From NCBI RefSeq assembly GCF_004005565.1, contig NZ_SADD01000007.1, positions 1 to 64,000 of the forward strand: a DNA stretch of 64,000 bases. The letters run 5' to 3'. Numbering within the stretch: the first letter of the stretch is position 1; the number at the start of each line of letters is the position of its first letter. Position numbers and translations under genes: made by a program. The notes beneath the pieces were generated by a model. The model was not told the origin of the DNA. It ran no database searches and saw nothing but the letters and a program-made list of their open reading frames with translations. The DNA is from Lujinxingia sediminis (lineage in GTDB: Bacteria > Myxococcota_A > Bradymonadia > Bradymonadales > Bradymonadaceae). Below, piece by piece: positions 16,681 to 27,316 of the stretch.

Positions 16681-19215
16681 TTGAGGGGTCGAGGGGAGGC
16701 ATATAGCCGCGGTGAGGCGCAGGGAGTGCCCGTGGCGCTGGCGTGCTTCATCGGGGCGAGTGCGCTGAGCTGGTGTGTGGGCATGGCGGGTCCGCCGGTG
16801 ATGGTGAGCCTGGGCGCGGCGGTGATGCTGCTGGCGGTCGCAGCGTTCTCGGGGATATTGGCCCACGGGGCCGGGGACGGTCAGCGCCTGCGCCGGCGGT
16901 GGGGCCTTAGGGTAGCGGTAGCCTGCCTCTCAGGGCTGGTGGTGCTTGGGATGAACGCCCGGGATCGACACAGCTGGGAGGCCGAGCGCGACCTTCGCGC
17001 AGCGCTCGGCGAGGAGCGGCGAGAGCTCGAGGTCCGGGTGCACATTGAGAACGGGCCGGTGCCGATGGGACAGGGCTACAGCTACGATGCTCGCCTGATA
17101 GGGAGCGACGAGCCTGAACTCAACGCGTTGATAGCGGGGCGCGAGCCAGCGCTGCGTCTCTTTTATGGGGAGGATCAGGGTCAGGCGTGTGACGTACTTC
17201 CGATGCCGGGCGATGAGGTGCGTGGATGGGCCAGAGTTGCGCGTTTTGTGCCACGCACAACCCCCTGGCAAAGTTCGGCGCGCGAGTTGATGGAGGCGCG
17301 CGGCTATCTGGCCACGGCCACCTTGCGGGAGCGCCCGGAGGTGCACGTGGCGCAGGAGATGAGTCTGTCGCTGAAACTTCGGCGCTGGCTCACCGGCCAA
17401 CGCCTGGATCTGGAGCGCCGCATCGCCCTTCATCTCGATGGAGACGGGCTAGCGGTGACCTGGGCGATGCTCACGGCCAGCCGGGGGATGATCCGCCCGG
17501 AGTTTCGCGAGCCCTTTGACATGACCTCCACAAGCCACGTGCTGGCGATCTCCGGGCTGCATTTTGGCGTGATCGCCGCGTTGATTGCGCTGAGCCTTCG
17601 CCTGCTCTTCGATCGGGTTCCGCGCCTGTATTGCTACGTGCCCAGACGGCGGCTGCTTGTGCTGCCTTCGCTGCTCTTGCTGCTGGGCTATCTGGTGGCG
17701 ATCGGTGCCCCTGTCTCGGCACAGCGGGCGTTCTTGATGGCTGCGCTGGTCAGCCTCTCGCTTCTGATCACGCGGCGAGTCAAGGCGACCTCGGTGTTGT
17801 GGACGGTGGGGACGCTGCTTTTGTGGGGGGCACCACGCCTGATATTCGAGATCGGCTTTCAGCTCTCGATGTCGGCCACCGCCGGAATTCTGCTTTTTCA
17901 TCAGGGGCGCCCCTTGTGGTTACGGCCGCAGGCTACGATGGGCCAGCGCGAGAGCGTGTGGGTGCGGCACCGGCGATCGGTGGGACTCTTTGTGGGCGTC
18001 TCGACGGCGGCTTCCGTGGCGACCCTTCCCCCGCTCATCGCCATGAGCGGGGAGCTTCCAGTAAGCGGCTTCTGGACCAACCTGGTGGTGATCCCGGTGG
18101 TGGGATCGCTGATCTTCCCTCTGATGGTGGCCGGTGCGCTCCTCACCGGCGTGTGGCCCTGGCTGGCCGGCGTGCTCTTAAGGTGGGGCGCCGGGCTTTT
18201 TGTCGAACTCTTCAAACTTCTGGACGTGGTGGCCTACTGGCCTCTCAACGAGCTTCGCCTGGGGTATCCGGATCGCCTGGAGTGGGCGGCGATGTGGGTG
18301 GCCTGCTGGCTGGCGGTACGCGGCGGCTTACGCCTTCGTCCCTGCCTGATCGCCCTTTTGATCTGGGGCGTGGGCCTGGTCCCCGGCGCGCTCAGCGAAA
18401 CGCTCCGGGGCGACGAAGCCCCTCTCAGGGTACATATGATCGACGTCGGCCAGGGCGACGCCACGCTCCTGCAACTCCCCGATGGCACCACCATGCTCAT
18501 CGATGCCGGTGGCAGTCTCTCCGGCCAGGATCCGGGACTTCGAAAGGTGGCCCCCTACCTGCGCAAGCTCGGCATACGCCGACTTGATGTGCTGCTGCTC
18601 ACACACGCCGATCTCGACCACTACGGGGGCCTCGATGCGCTCTTGCGCCCCTTTGCCCCCCGCGTCTTTCTGGCACGCAACAATCCCGCCCACGCCCGCA
18701 CCTACCAGACGGCGCTTAAAGCCCGGGCCCTGGGAGCTCACGTTCCCCGCCTCCCCGAGCGGCTCACCTTAAGCGCCGGCGGCGCGCGCCTCACACTACT
18801 CACTCCGCCCGACTCGCTGCCCTCGGAGAACGATCGCAGCATCGTGGTGGTCGTCGACTACGCCGGAGTTGCCATCGCTCTCACCGGCGACCTGGAGGAA
18901 GCCGGGGAACGCTGGCTTCTCACCCAGGCCCACCACCTGCCACGGCCAGCTGCTGTCTACAAAGCCGGCCACCACGGCTCACGAACCTCTTCATCGCCCG
19001 CACTTCTCAACCTCCTGCAGCCCACCATCGCGCTGGTCTCCGCCGGCCGCCCCAGCCCCTTCGGTCACCCCCACCTTGAGGTGCTGGAGCGCTTTGAGGC
19101 CCGCAACATCGACGTTTTCCGCACCGATACGCACGGCAGCACCCGAATTGACGTGGAGGCCGACGGCACCATGCGCGTGATTCCGGCCCGGTGGCCGGAG
19201 GGTGAAGAGCCTTAA
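16681..19215 (+). CDS. comEC: DNA internalisation channel protein ComEC/Rec2
   Basis: 844 aa. Three expected parts are present: an N-terminal OB-fold-containing region with membrane segments, a central polytopic competence domain ('MLTASRGMIRPEFREPF', 'TSHVLAISGLHFGVIAALI', a hallmark of ComEC), and a C-terminal metallo-beta-lactamase-like domain ('MIDVGQGDATLLQLPDG', 'LLLTHADLDHYGGL', 'YKAGHHGSRTSSSP'). It forms the inner-membrane pore for single-stranded DNA during natural transformation. The start is uncertain: TTG at 16681, GTG at 16732 (AGGGA six bases upstream) or ATG at 16783. No other competence genes are in the window. Confidence 0.93.
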   Translation: MRGRGEAYSRGEAQGVPVALACFIGASALSWCVGMAGPPVMVSLGAAVMLLAVAAFSGILAHGAGDGQRLRRRWGLRVAVACLSGLVVLGMNARDRHSWEAERDLRAALGEERRELEVRVHIENGPVPMGQGYSYDARLIGSDEPELNALIAGREPALRLFYGEDQGQACDVLPMPGDEVRGWARVARFVPRTTPWQSSARELMEARGYLATATLRERPEVHVAQEMSLSLKLRRWLTGQRLDLERRIALHLDGDGLAVTWAMLTASRGMIRPEFREPFDMTSTSHVLAISGLHFGVIAALIALSLRLLFDRVPRLYCYVPRRRLLVLPSLLLLLGYLVAIGAPVSAQRAFLMAALVSLSLLITRRVKATSVLWTVGTLLLWGAPRLIFEIGFQLSMSATAGILLFHQGRPLWLRPQATMGQRESVWVRHRRSVGLFVGVSTAASVATLPPLIAMSGELPVSGFWTNLVVIPVVGSLIFPLMVAGALLTGVWPWLAGVLLRWGAGLFVELFKLLDVVAYWPLNELRLGYPDRLEWAAMWVACWLAVRGGLRLRPCLIALLIWGVGLVPGALSETLRGDEAPLRVHMIDVGQGDATLLQLPDGTTMLIDAGGSLSGQDPGLRKVAPYLRKLGIRRLDVLLLTHADLDHYGGLDALLRPFAPRVFLARNNPAHARTYQTALKARALGAHVPRLPERLTLSAGGARLTLLTPPDSLPSENDRSIVVVVDYAGVAIALTGDLEEAGERWLLTQAHHLPRPAAVYKAGHHGSRTSSSPALLNLLQPTIALVSAGRPSPFGHPHLEVLERFEARNIDVFRTDTHGSTRIDVEADGTMRVIPARWPEGEEP

Positions 19216-19447
19216 GGCTGCCGCACACCACACTCTGCTGACACAACGAATGGGGTTTCATCACGGGGCAGCAACGTCTGACGACCTCGAAGTGAAACCT
19301 GCTTGAGCGACGCAGACTCAAGGCCTGAACCCGACCGCAGGTCACTTGATCGCAAACATGCCTGCGAATGCGCGTCGGCTTCGAGGAGCTGTGTGCGATC
19401 GCTGCCTTCTGCGACCTCTGAGATTAAAAAATCGACCTTAAAAAATC

Positions 19448-19859
19448 GACCGCGGGTCAGCTGATACATCGACCGTGGGTCGCCTGACCGCCCCCTTCTA
19501 GGCGCCTCATCGCACATCAGGCCCAATCCACATGACGCGGTACGAGACGACCGTGGGTCGCCTGATAGACGACCCTGGGTCGCCTGATAGACGACCGTGG
19601 GTCACCTGATAAACGACCCTGGGTCGCCTGATAGACGACCGTGGGTCACCTGATAAACGACCCTGGGTCGCCTGATAGACGACCGTGGGTCACCTGATAG
19701 ACGACCCTGGGTCGCCTGATAAACGACCCTGGGTCGCCTGATAAACGACCCTGGGTCGCCTGACACATCGACCCTGGGTCGCCTGACCGCCTGCTGATAA
19801 ATCGACCCTGGGTCGCCTGACACATCGACCCTGGGTCACCTGACAAACGACCGTGGGTC
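19448..19859. repeat. GACC-SWS-GGTC palindrome array D
   Basis: About 17 cores, most exactly 22 bp apart with the linker GCCTGATARAC. GTG and CTG centres alternate through part of it. The gap between the second and third cores is 78 bp, again near a multiple of 11. It lies between comEC and hemN, both on the plus strand. Confidence 0.92.
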
Positions 19860-20216
19860 ACCTGACTGCCAATGTCTATGCGCCTCATCGCACATTATGA
19901 CACCTCGGCTGTGCACCGCTCCCACGCAGAACCTCCCCTTTTGACTGAACGCGCAGAACCTCCCCTTTTGACTGCACGCACAGTCACCTCCCCGGCCCAC
20001 CGGCAACACGAAAAATCTGCACTCCGCACCTCCAAGACGAATATTCTGCATACACCTCACTCTGCGCTCCCTGCTTTTAATGACTCAAAACGCAGAGAAT
20101 GCACACATCACCCGATCTGAAGCGCCCCTTTCTCGCCGCACGGCATACCCGTTGCAAAACCCTCGCGAACCATCGCGTCGATGGCGACGCCGACCAGCAT
20201 CAACGAGGAGTTTGCG
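19860..20216. other. Intergenic region upstream of hemN
   Basis: No gene seen. It contains a short direct repeat, GCAGAACCTCCCCTTTTGACT, at about 19925 and 19948. The hemN promoter should lie in its last 150 bases, but I do not see a convincing -35/-10 pair or an FNR-type palindrome. Confidence 0.5.
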
Positions 20217-21590
20217 ATGACAGAACCTATCCACGTCGACCTGCCACTGATCCGAAAGTACGACGTCCCCGGGCCGCGCTACACCTCCTACCCCACCGCC
20301 CCGCACTTTCGCGACGACGTGCCGCCCGAGCAGGTGCTCCAGGCCATCAAAGACAACAACACACAGGCTCGGCCCCTCTCACTCTATGTTCATATCCCCT
20401 TCTGCCAGACCCTCTGCTGGTACTGCGGCTGCACCACGGTCATCGGCAAAAACGCTTCGCAAACCGAGCCCTACCTGGCCGCACTCGACGAGGAGATGCG
20501 CCGCAAGGCGCGCTGGCTTCACCCGGCGCGAAAAGTCGTGCAAATTCACTTCGGTGGCGGCACTCCAACCTTCCTCACTCCGGCACAGATCCGCTGGCTC
20601 GGAGCGCGCATCCGCACCCACTTTACCCTGGCCGAAGATGCCGAGATTGCCATCGAGGTCGATCCTCGTCGCCTCACCATCGAGCAGGTCCAGGCCCTGA
20701 AAGACGCAGGCTTTAACCGCGCCTCGCTCGGCGTGCAGGACAACAACCCCCGGGTGCAAAAAGCCATCAACCGCATTCAGCCCTTTGAGATGACCGAGCG
20801 CGTGGTCGGATGGCTTCGCGACGCCGGATTTTCGTCCATTAACGTCGACCTGATCTACGGTCTGCCCTACCAGACCACCGATACCTTTGATCAGACCTTA
20901 AGCGAAGTTCTCAGCCTCCGCCCCGACCGCTTTGCCATCTACACCTACGCGCACGTGCCCTGGATCAAGCCCGCCCAGAAGCTCCTCGAGCGCCACACTC
21001 TCCCCGGCCCCGATGAGAAGCTCGCGATGCAAAAACGCATCATCGAGCGGCTGACCTCCGAGGGCTTCCGCTACATCGGCATGGACCACTACGCGCGCCA
21101 GGATGACGAACTCACCCGCGCCTGGCAGGCCGGCACCCTGCGCCGCAACTTCCAGGGCTACTCCACCCTGGCCGGCGTCGACATCTACGGTTTCGGCATG
21201 TCCTCCATCTCCCAGATTGACGGGCTCTACCTGCAAAACCCCAGAGAGCTTCCCGACTACCTGGAGCGCATCCTCCAGGACGACTTCCCCATCCACCGTG
21301 CCTACCTCTTAAGCGATGACGACCGCATCCGCCGCGCCTGGATCATGGCTCTGATGTGCCAGGCACGCGTCGACTTTACAGACGCCTCCCGGGATCTGGG
21401 TGTCGAGGTGGCAGACTACTTTGAGCACGAACTCCGAGAACTCGCGCCCATGGCCGATGATGGCCTGGTCGAACTCGACGCCTCCGGGCTGACCGTAACC
21501 CCGCGCGGTCGCCTTCTCCTGCGCAACATCTGCATGCCCTTCGACGCCCATTTGAGCGCCGGGGCACGGCAGTATTCGCGCACGATCTGA
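20217..21590 (+). CDS. hemN: Oxygen-independent coproporphyrinogen III dehydrogenase HemN
   Basis: 457 aa. Radical-SAM enzyme that converts coproporphyrinogen III to protoporphyrinogen IX without oxygen in haem synthesis. The [4Fe-4S] motif CxxxCxxC appears as 'HIPFCQTLCWYCGC'. Also present are the SAM-binding 'FGGGTPTFL', 'SLGVQDNNPRVQKAINRIQP' and the HemN C-terminal domain. 'KYDVPGPRYTSYPTAPHF' at the N terminus is typical of true HemN rather than HemW. The ATG at 20217 has AGGAG seven bases upstream and is chosen over the ATG at 20181. Cytoplasmic. Confidence 0.95.
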   Translation: MTEPIHVDLPLIRKYDVPGPRYTSYPTAPHFRDDVPPEQVLQAIKDNNTQARPLSLYVHIPFCQTLCWYCGCTTVIGKNASQTEPYLAALDEEMRRKARWLHPARKVVQIHFGGGTPTFLTPAQIRWLGARIRTHFTLAEDAEIAIEVDPRRLTIEQVQALKDAGFNRASLGVQDNNPRVQKAINRIQPFEMTERVVGWLRDAGFSSINVDLIYGLPYQTTDTFDQTLSEVLSLRPDRFAIYTYAHVPWIKPAQKLLERHTLPGPDEKLAMQKRIIERLTSEGFRYIGMDHYARQDDELTRAWQAGTLRRNFQGYSTLAGVDIYGFGMSSISQIDGLYLQNPRELPDYLERILQDDFPIHRAYLLSDDDRIRRAWIMALMCQARVDFTDASRDLGVEVADYFEHELRELAPMADDGLVELDASGLTVTPRGRLLLRNICMPFDAHLSAGARQYSRTI

Positions 21591-21603
21591 GCGGCCTCAC
21601 GCC

Positions 21604-21911
21604 GACCGTGGGTCGCCTCTCCTCCCGATAGCTCGCGGCGTTCAGGCGACCCACGGTCATCTTTTGAATGACCCGGGGTCATCTCTCGAGGTCCGAAAAA
21701 CACCGACCCTGGGTCATCTCTCAAATGACCCACGGTCACCTCTACCCCCCGAAAACACCCGAAAAACACCGACCCTGGGTCATCTCTCAAATGACCCACG
21801 GTCACCTCTACCCCCCGAAAACACCCGAAAAACACCGACCCTGGGTCATCTCTCAAATGACCCACGGTCACCTCTACTCCCCTGAGTGCGCTTCTGAGAC
21901 GACCCCGGGTC
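21604..21911. repeat. GACC-SWS-GGTC palindrome array E with 66-bp higher-order unit
   Basis: About ten cores between convergent hemN and the 154-aa membrane protein gene. Centre intervals at the left end are 44, 22, 35 and 22 bp. A 66-bp unit (44 + 22) containing CACCGACCCTGGGTCATCTC and a CAC-centred core then repeats three times. Every interval measured is near a multiple of 11 bp. Confidence 0.92.
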
Positions 21912-21972
21912 CTCTCTTCCCATGCCCCAAAATCATCTCGCCACGACATCAGACGCCCCCCGTCTGCCGCAC

Positions 21973-22437
21973 TTATTCCACCAGCGCGAGATGCACCATG
22001 GTGGCCAGCGTCAACGTAAAGACAATCGCCCCCATGGAGATGGCAAAGGTCAGGGCCCAGCGAACAAAGCCCCTCTGCAAACCACGAAAGACAAGCACAT
22101 TGAGCATGATCGCCATGCTGCCGATGCCGCCCCCAAGGCAGCCTGCGGTGGGGATCAACAGAAAGGGGATGCCGACCCAGGCCCACTCGTACCACTGCAG
22201 GGGCGGCGCGATCTCAAAAGGCTCGTTATCGATGAGCAAACGAGGAACAGGATCAAAGAGGTTACTCTTCTGAAGCTCAAAGGGCACCCACTCACCGGCA
22301 TCATCGGCGACATGGTACTGCACATTCATTTCGGTGAACGTGTCTTCGTCAGCACACAATTTTGGCTTACCGATGAAGGAGCTTGTGATGACGATTCGCT
22401 TCGTCTGGAAGCGTGGATGATTGACACGAAACTTCAT
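21973..22437 (-). CDS. Hypothetical two-TM membrane protein
   Basis: 154 aa, family not recognised. The N-terminal half is soluble ('VQYHVADDAGEWVPFEL'). Two strong transmembrane helices follow, around residues 90-117 ('WVGIPFLLIPTAGCLGGGIG') and 128-152. The frame is open to 22503, but the ATG at 22437 has AGGAG five bases upstream and is preferred. Palindrome arrays lie on both sides, and nothing else suggests a partner. Confidence 0.65.
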   Translation of the reverse strand: MKFRVNHPRFQTKRIVITSSFIGKPKLCADEDTFTEMNVQYHVADDAGEWVPFELQKSNLFDPVPRLLIDNEPFEIAPPLQWYEWAWVGIPFLLIPTAGCLGGGIGSMAIMLNVLVFRGLQRGFVRWALTFAISMGAIVFTLTLATMVHLALVE

Positions 22438-22602
22438 AAATCTCCTGCGCATGCGTGAGCGCCCAGGGACCCCTCGCGTCGTCGTTGGTATGCGTGAGCA
22501 CATGCTAGCTCGTCAGGACCATCACGAAAAGACATCTGTCCTTAATCCAGGCGCGATCTCCTGAGTCACCGTCAGGACTGACAACGACCGCCGAAAAACA
22601 CC

Positions 22603-22882
22603 GGCCCCGGGTCACCTCTCAAATGACCCACGGTCACCTCTACCCCTCATCTCAAAATGACCCACGGTCGCCTCTCGCCCTTATGGTTCGCGGCGTTCAG
22701 ACGACCCACGGTCAGCTTTCGCATGACCCACGGTCACCTCTCCCTGACTGACCCACGGTCACCTCTCCCCCTCATCTCAAAATGACCCACGGTCGCCTCT
22801 CGCCCTTATGATTCGCGGCGTTCAGACGACCCACGGTCATCGTTCAAATGACCCACGGTCATCTTTCACATGACCTACGGTC
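22603..22882. repeat. GACC-SWS-GGTC palindrome array F
   Basis: About ten cores, mostly CAC-centred, between the 154-aa gene and the BCCT gene (both minus). A block of about 60 bp containing TTCGCGGCGTTCAGACGACC appears twice (near 22690 and 22815), and a near match occurs in array E near 21630. Arrays E and F therefore share ancestry through local duplication. Confidence 0.9.
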
Positions 22883-22930
22883 ACACGCTCCCCCAAAACC
22901 AGGGGAGCGCGGCACCCTACCCGGCGACAC

Positions 22931-24907
22931 TCACCGGTGTTCCGGAGCGCTCACATAGAGCGACGTCTTCGGGGACTGGACCTGCGCCTGATAGCGTTCA
23001 AACTGAATCAACACATCGGCAATGATCTGTGCCTTCGACATCCCCATGACATCGTAGCCCTGACTGCCGTCGCTGAAGAAGGTTCGCGCTTCGTGCAGCA
23101 ACTCGCCCTGCACCAGGGTGTCGACCGTGAAGGAGGGGAGGCGCCGGCTGGAGTGCTGAACGCCGTAGATAAAGTCGCGAACCTCATCGGCCGGAACGAT
23201 CAGGCGAACCCCCGGCTCCTCGTCATCGTCGACAAAGCGCGCGGCGTATCCCTGACTCATAAACTCGTCGGCCAGCTCCCGCAGGGCGACGACAACGGTG
23301 TCATAGATATAGCCATCGACCTCTTTGGGGGTCGGCGTCGACAGGAGCCTGCTGAGACGGCGCTGCCAGGTGAGCCCCACCCCGGGAGTGGCCAGGGGGA
23401 TGTTGCGGGTGCTCTTTTCGCTCGCCAGATCCGCGCTCATGCCTCGGTAGAGCCCCCAGCACAGCAGGATCATCACAATGGCAAAGGGCAAGGCCCCGGC
23501 GATCGTTGCGGCCTGCAGCGCGGCGAGCCCCCCGGTGTAGAGCAAGATCGCAGCGATGAGCCCGGCTAAGGCACACCAAAAGATCCGCTGCCCCTTCCAG
23601 GTGTTCGTTTCTCCGCCGGCGGCGATCGTATCGACGACCAGCGCTCCGGAGTCCGAGGAGGTCACGAAGAAAACGACGATGAGCGCCACCGCAAGGGTCG
23701 CCGTAACCGTGGAAAAGGGCAGGTATTCAAAGAACCGAAACAAACCCACGGAGACGTCTTCCAGCACCGCCCGAGAGAGCGCTCCCTGCGCTTCTGTACG
23801 ATCGATGAGGATGGCGGAATTGCCAAAGACGGTCATCCACAGAAACGTGAATCCTGCCGGAATGAAGAGAATCGCAAACACGAATTCGCGAACCGTGCGC
23901 CCCCGGGACACCCGCGCCAAAAACATCCCGACAAAGGGAGACCAGGAAATCCACCAGGCCCAGTAAAAAAGCGTCCAGGAGTTGATCCACTTCCGGGGTT
24001 CATACGCATAGATATTGAGCGATTTGCGCAAAAACTGATCGAGATAAATGCCCAGATTCTGCACAAAGGCATTCATCAGATGAGACGTGGGCCCCAGGGT
24101 AAGCACAAAGATCATCAGGCTCACGGCCAGGATCAGGTTGAGCTCACTTAACCGGCGCACTCCCCGACCGAGACCGGTGACCACCGATAGCGTGGCCACC
24201 GCTGTGATCGAGGCGATCAGGGCGACCTGGACAAAAATGGATACGGGTATCCCGACCAGAACATGGAGACCGGAGTTGATCTGGAGAACGCCAAATCCCA
24301 GGGAGGTCGCGATGCCAAAGAGGGTGCCCACAATCGCAAAAATATCGACCAGATTGCCGATAGCCCCCTCGATGCGCTCTTTAAAGATCGGATAGAGCCC
24401 GGAGCGAATGGTCAGCGGGAGATTGTAGCGATAGCTAAAGTAGCCCAGCGAGAGACCGACCACCGCATAGATGGCCCAGGCGTGGATCCCCCAATGAACG
24501 AACGTGGCGGTCATCGCTTCCCGCTGCGCGGCCACCGAAAAAGGAGCAGCCTCGGGAGGCAAGGCAAAGTGGGTAAGCGGTTCGCCGACAGCAAAAAACA
24601 TCAGCCCAATGCCCATCCCGGCGGCAAAGAGCATGGCCACCCAGGACAGAAAAGGAAAATCGGGCACGCTATCGTCAGGCCCCAGCTTGATCTTACCAAA
24701 ACGACTCAGCCCAAGGTGGAGTACAAACACCAAAAAGAACGTGACGGAAAGGATATAAAACCAGCCAAAGCGGCTCAGGATTTCGGATTGAATGACGTTA
24801 AAGGTTCGCTCCGCTGCTTCTGGAGCGACCACACCAATGAGAAGGAACATTGCGATGAGTGCCAGGGAACCTATCGAGACCGGGCGGTTGAGGGTCAGTT
24901 TGCTCAT
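22931..24907 (-). CDS. BCCT-family betaine/carnitine/choline transporter
   Basis: 658 aa. About 12 transmembrane helices with the BCCT signature regions: '[20 protein letters not shown]' and the Trp-rich helix '[20 protein letters not shown]'. A cytosolic C-terminal extension of about 125 residues resembles the regulatory tails of BetT-type carriers. These proteins import quaternary-ammonium osmolytes or choline with Na+ or H+. The frame is open to 24964; the ATG at 24907 ('[15 protein letters not shown]') gives a normal BCCT N terminus, though its GGAG is 13 bases away. It fits with the trehalose genes at 39-44 kb as part of an osmotic-stress repertoire. Confidence 0.92.
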   Translation of the reverse strand: MSKLTLNRPVSIGSLALIAMFLLIGVVAPEAAERTFNVIQSEILSRFGWFYILSVTFFLVFVLHLGLSRFGKIKLGPDDSVPDFPFLSWVAMLFAAGMGIGLMFFAVGEPLTHFALPPEAAPFSVAAQREAMTATFVHWGIHAWAIYAVVGLSLGYFSYRYNLPLTIRSGLYPIFKERIEGAIGNLVDIFAIVGTLFGIATSLGFGVLQINSGLHVLVGIPVSIFVQVALIASITAVATLSVVTGLGRGVRRLSELNLILAVSLMIFVLTLGPTSHLMNAFVQNLGIYLDQFLRKSLNIYAYEPRKWINSWTLFYWAWWISWSPFVGMFLARVSRGRTVREFVFAILFIPAGFTFLWMTVFGNSAILIDRTEAQGALSRAVLEDVSVGLFRFFEYLPFSTVTATLAVALIVVFFVTSSDSGALVVDTIAAGGETNTWKGQRIFWCALAGLIAAILLYTGGLAALQAATIAGALPFAIVMILLCWGLYRGMSADLASEKSTRNIPLATPGVGLTWQRRLSRLLSTPTPKEVDGYIYDTVVVALRELADEFMSQGYAARFVDDDEEPGVRLIVPADEVRDFIYGVQHSSRRLPSFTVDTLVQGELLHEARTFFSDGSQGYDVMGMSKAQIIADVLIQFERYQAQVQSPKTSLYVSAPEHR

Positions 24908-24960
24908 AACGACTTTGTTACTCCGAAAAGAAAACGCCAACGCAGGGGCCAGGTCACTGT

Positions 24961-25227
24961 TCACGCGGGTCTGCCGAGACGACGAAGCGTCGCCGGAATG
25001 TTCTCGTAAGTCCCTTCGTCCACGTCGTCAGGCTCGCCCGCACCGCCCCAGGGCCCGAAACCTAAGGGATTATGGGGATTTATCCCAGAAGCAATGTCCG
25101 CAGCGGCGAGCCCGGCCCCTCCAGCCCCAAAACCGACCGAACTCTTCCTCCGAAGCAGCCGTCCTCCCCCATCGATCCCCGCTTGCAGGTCAGAATGGGG
25201 CCCTCTACGCTCGCCATCCCTTCCCAT
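24961..25227 (-). CDS. Possible small protein upstream of the BCCT gene
   Basis: 88 aa, unrecognised. The ATG at 25227 is preceded by AGGAGG with an eight-base spacer, an excellent ribosome-binding site. The stop falls 53 bp before the BCCT start on the same strand. The sequence is Gly-rich ('[17 protein letters not shown]') with an acidic C-terminal part ('[19 protein letters not shown]'). No membrane segment is evident. It could be a leader gene of a transporter operon or a chance frame in GC-rich DNA. Confidence 0.38.
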   Translation of the reverse strand: MGRDGERRGPHSDLQAGIDGGGRLLRRKSSVGFGAGGAGLAAADIASGINPHNPLGFGPWGGAGEPDDVDEGTYENIPATLRRLGRPA

Positions 25228-25294
25228 ATCACCGGCCTCCTGCCGGACCCGGGGCTTCTCATTTCGGCGCCAACTCAATCGGCGGATCTGACGT

Positions 25295-27061
25295 ATGCAC
25301 ATGCCAACCTCCCCGACCTCTTCACTCCTCACCCTCCTCACCGCGCTGACCCTCCTCACCGCCTTCGGCTGTGACTCGGGCTGCAAATCCAACTCGGGTG
25401 CCGCTAAACTCGCCAGCTACTTTCCGGCCGACACCGAAGCCGCGTTTGTCGTCCCCAACCTCGGCCAGGCGCTCCTCGCCATCGACGCCTCCCTCAACTC
25501 CGAGGCCCTCGACGTCCCCACCCGGCGCCGCCAGCAGGTCCGCCTCCAAGAACTCGCGGCCTCCTTCACCGAACACGCCTCCTTCGACCCCACCGACCCC
25601 GAGGCCTGGGCCGCCCGCGGCCTCAAGCTCAACGGCGCGCTCGTCGGCGGCGTGGTCCAGGGCGCCCCCATTCTCTGCGCCCCGGTCAGCGACGCCCCGA
25701 AATTCGACGTCTTCATGATCGACACCGTCGGCCCCGCCCTCGAGCCCTCCCCCGCCGCCGGCCACCGCGAAGAACGCGTCGCAGATCACACCATCCACGC
25801 CTATGGCGAGTCCTTCGCCTGGACGCACCGCAAAGGCTCGGCCTGCGCCACCTCCACCGCCAACCTGGCGGACCCCAACGCCGAGCGCATCCCCACCACC
25901 ATCCTCGCAAACTTCCTCAAGGGACCCGGCGACGCCCCCCTCTCCAAACTCGCCGCCTACCAACATTTTGAGAAAGAAGCCCTGGCCCAAAGCCTCTTCG
26001 GACTCTTTCTCCCGGCCACCCCCGCGCTCGCCAGGAACTCCCTGTGGTCCGCCTTTGTCCCCGAGGAGGGCACCGAGGCCTTCGACGCATTTTTTAAAGA
26101 AACGACCGGCATCGGCACCGCACTGAGCATCCAAAACGACATCCTGCGCTGGCGTCTCTGGATAGGCGCCAATACGTCAGCATCTGGTGAAGCCGGCACC
26201 TCCCCCCTCTCCGTCGCCGAACACACCCTCCCCTGGGCCCGCTTCGCCACCGACGAGACCCTGCTCGCCGCCCGCACCTCGATGCGCCCCGACGACCTCT
26301 GGCGGTACAGCCGCGAAGATCTCACCGAGGAAGACCGCCGGCGCCTCGACGCCCTCTTTGAGTCGGTGCGCGAAATCACCGACTACCACCTCGACATCAA
26401 AGAAGACCTCATCGACAACCTCAGCGGCCAGCTGGGCCTTTTTGTCTACCGCAGCGACGAACCCGTCGAGGGTATTCTGGGCTTCATGACCGCCCTCAAA
26501 GAGCTGCGCGCCCTGGCCATCATCCAGTTCGTCGACGCCCAAAAACTCGAGGCGCTGCACACCCGCATGCTCCGCCTCATCAGCGAACGCCCCTTCATCA
26601 ACCTCAAAGAGCGCCCCCTGCGCCAGAGCGACGGCACCGACGCCACCGACATCACCCTCGTCAAACACGCCCTCCTCCCCATCACCATCTACCGCCACGG
26701 CCAGCTCCTCATCTTCGCCACCAACGCGCTCAGCGAAAACGAAGTCGCCGCCTACCTCCGAGGCCAACGCGCCGCCCCGCCGCTCTCTGGCGAGAACTCC
26801 CCCCTGGGCGCTCCCTTCGCCTCCGCCGACCACCTCAACGCGGTGTTCGCCCGCGGCGAGGTCACGGGCTTTCTGGACCACCTCGCGGACTACCACGATT
26901 ACATCCCCGGTGACGTCGAGGAGAGCTCCGCCCGCATGGATGCGCTTAAGCACGGCGCCGTGCTCGACCTGAACCTCTACCCGGCCGGCGCCGCGATCCT
27001 GGAAGTGGGGGTACGGGCGATGGGGGTGGTGGGGGGCAGTGTGGAGTTTGGGGGGGAGTAG
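25295..27061 (+). CDS. Large hypothetical lipoprotein
   Basis: 588 aa. A signal peptide ends in the lipobox-like 'LLTAFGC', followed by further Cys residues ('DSGCKSNSG'), so it is probably a lipid-anchored envelope protein. The body has repeated alpha/beta segments such as 'AAFVVPNLGQALLAIDASL' and 'LSGQLGLFVYRSDEPVEGIL', resembling DUF3352-like periplasmic proteins of Deltaproteobacteria; that likeness is by eye only. An ATG two codons later (25301) is an equally possible start. The final residues are Gly/Val-rich. Function unknown. Confidence 0.72.
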   Translation: MHMPTSPTSSLLTLLTALTLLTAFGCDSGCKSNSGAAKLASYFPADTEAAFVVPNLGQALLAIDASLNSEALDVPTRRRQQVRLQELAASFTEHASFDPTDPEAWAARGLKLNGALVGGVVQGAPILCAPVSDAPKFDVFMIDTVGPALEPSPAAGHREERVADHTIHAYGESFAWTHRKGSACATSTANLADPNAERIPTTILANFLKGPGDAPLSKLAAYQHFEKEALAQSLFGLFLPATPALARNSLWSAFVPEEGTEAFDAFFKETTGIGTALSIQNDILRWRLWIGANTSASGEAGTSPLSVAEHTLPWARFATDETLLAARTSMRPDDLWRYSREDLTEEDRRRLDALFESVREITDYHLDIKEDLIDNLSGQLGLFVYRSDEPVEGILGFMTALKELRALAIIQFVDAQKLEALHTRMLRLISERPFINLKERPLRQSDGTDATDITLVKHALLPITIYRHGQLLIFATNALSENEVAAYLRGQRAAPPLSGENSPLGAPFASADHLNAVFARGEVTGFLDHLADYHDYIPGDVEESSARMDALKHGAVLDLNLYPAGAAILEVGVRAMGVVGGSVEFGGE

Positions 27062-27316
27062 GAGGGAGGTGATGACGAGGTGCGGTGAGCGGCGAGGAAG
27101 GGGCGTCTTCCCTCAGTCGAACGTTCAATGCCCGATTCACTTCGGGGGCTCTCGGGAAGCGCAAAAAAACAACGTGAGCATCTTTTCAGCAAAAGCGCCC
27201 CCACCCGCATAAACACTGCTCCTGGTCCTTCTCTCGGTCGGTCTTTCTGCCCGACCATCTAACGCAAAAAACAAACCCCAAAGCCTCAAAAACACAACCA
27301 AATATAGAGATTTACC

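Noticed and set aside
22937-25009. Long plus-strand frames across the BCCT gene
   Set aside because: Shadows of a well-supported transporter on the minus strand.
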